Assembly: GCA_002694945.1 (NCBI GenBank)
Contig: NZNP01000063.1
Span: forward strand, 1 to 22,428
Length of the DNA stretch: 22,428 bases
DNA from: Gammaproteobacteria bacterium
Lineage (GTDB): Bacteria > Pseudomonadota > Gammaproteobacteria > Pseudomonadales > Azotimanducaceae
Reading direction: 5' to 3'
The notes under the pieces were generated by a model. It saw nothing but the letters and a program-made list of their open reading frames with translations. It did not search any database and was not told the origin of the DNA. Each line of letters starts with the position of its first letter. Position 1 is the first letter of the stretch. The position numbers and the translations under genes are program-made. Positions 22,398-22,428 of this stretch are shown piece by piece.

Positions 22398-22428
22398 CTA
22401 TATCGCCAGGTGACGGTGGTCGTTGCAA
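22398..22428 (-). CDS. Possible C-terminal end of an upstream gene
   Basis: One reverse frame is open from the window edge to TAG at 22400-22398 and encodes ...CNDHRHLAI before the stop. It ends 9 bases before the MaoC-like ATG. This would suit a preceding operon gene such as a partner dehydratase subunit, but ten codons cannot identify it. Confidence 0.22.
   Translation of the reverse strand, partial: CNDHRHLAI

Overview
The window looks like part of a bacterial chromosome, most probably from a marine gammaproteobacterium of the Halieaceae/Spongiibacteraceae kind. This rests on moderate base composition, AGGAGG-type ribosome binding sites, a YghU-like protein close to the E. coli one, and a gene mix I associate with such genomes (Rieske oxygenases, P450s, SDRs, MaoC hydratases, a divergent alkylsulfatase-like protein). 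It is not proven here, and no rRNA or other phylogenetic marker is present. I see no tRNA, insertion sequence, integrase or CRISPR array.

Layout. 1-96 (-) is the N-terminus of a probable AMP-dependent acyl-CoA synthetase, divergent from a + strand operon: an atypical SDR (170-880), a GST-fold protein (883-1656) and a luciferase-like flavin monooxygenase (1666-2727), followed after 126 bases by a nitroreductase (2854-3591). An MFS transporter (3571-4821, -) converges on the nitroreductase. A MaoC hydratase (4902-5375, +) and a YghU-type glutathione enzyme (5462-6292, -) converge on a strong hairpin. After a 560-base non-coding stretch with two inverted repeats comes Rieske oxygenase 1 (6856-8418). 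Next is a tightly packed + strand run: a single-domain globin (8579-8986), an alkylsulfatase-like MBL/SCP2 protein (8983-10698), two SDRs (10679-11551, 11548-12321), P450 A (12325-13494), a ThuA-like protein (13504-14331) and a C-factor-like SDR (14400-15089). A - strand operon (18258 down to 15090) encodes an NTF2/SnoaL-like protein, P450 B and a P450 homologue lacking the heme cysteine. On the + strand again: a 7Fe ferredoxin (18333-18632), P450 C (18940-20313), Rieske oxygenase 2 (20391-21749) and a 78-aa protein (21746-21982). A hot-dog/MaoC-like dehydratase (21984-22388, -) closes the window.

Taken together the genes read as a catabolic island for a hydrophobic, probably cyclic (terpenoid, steroid-like or aromatic) compound. 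Three intact P450s and two Rieske oxygenases hydroxylate, the 7Fe ferredoxin supplies electrons, SDRs oxidise the resulting alcohols, flavin enzymes add further redox steps, and acyl-CoA synthetase plus MaoC hydratases handle CoA-linked fragments. The substrate cannot be read from the sequence. No transcription regulator and no ferredoxin reductase are present.

The most unusual points are: (1) the operon pairing a normal P450 with an in-frame, Cys-less P450 paralogue and an NTF2-like protein; (2) the 78-aa protein after Rieske 2, which resembles a segment inserted inside Rieske 1 and absent from Rieske 2; (3) the alkylsulfatase-like protein with altered metal ligands, translationally coupled to a globin.
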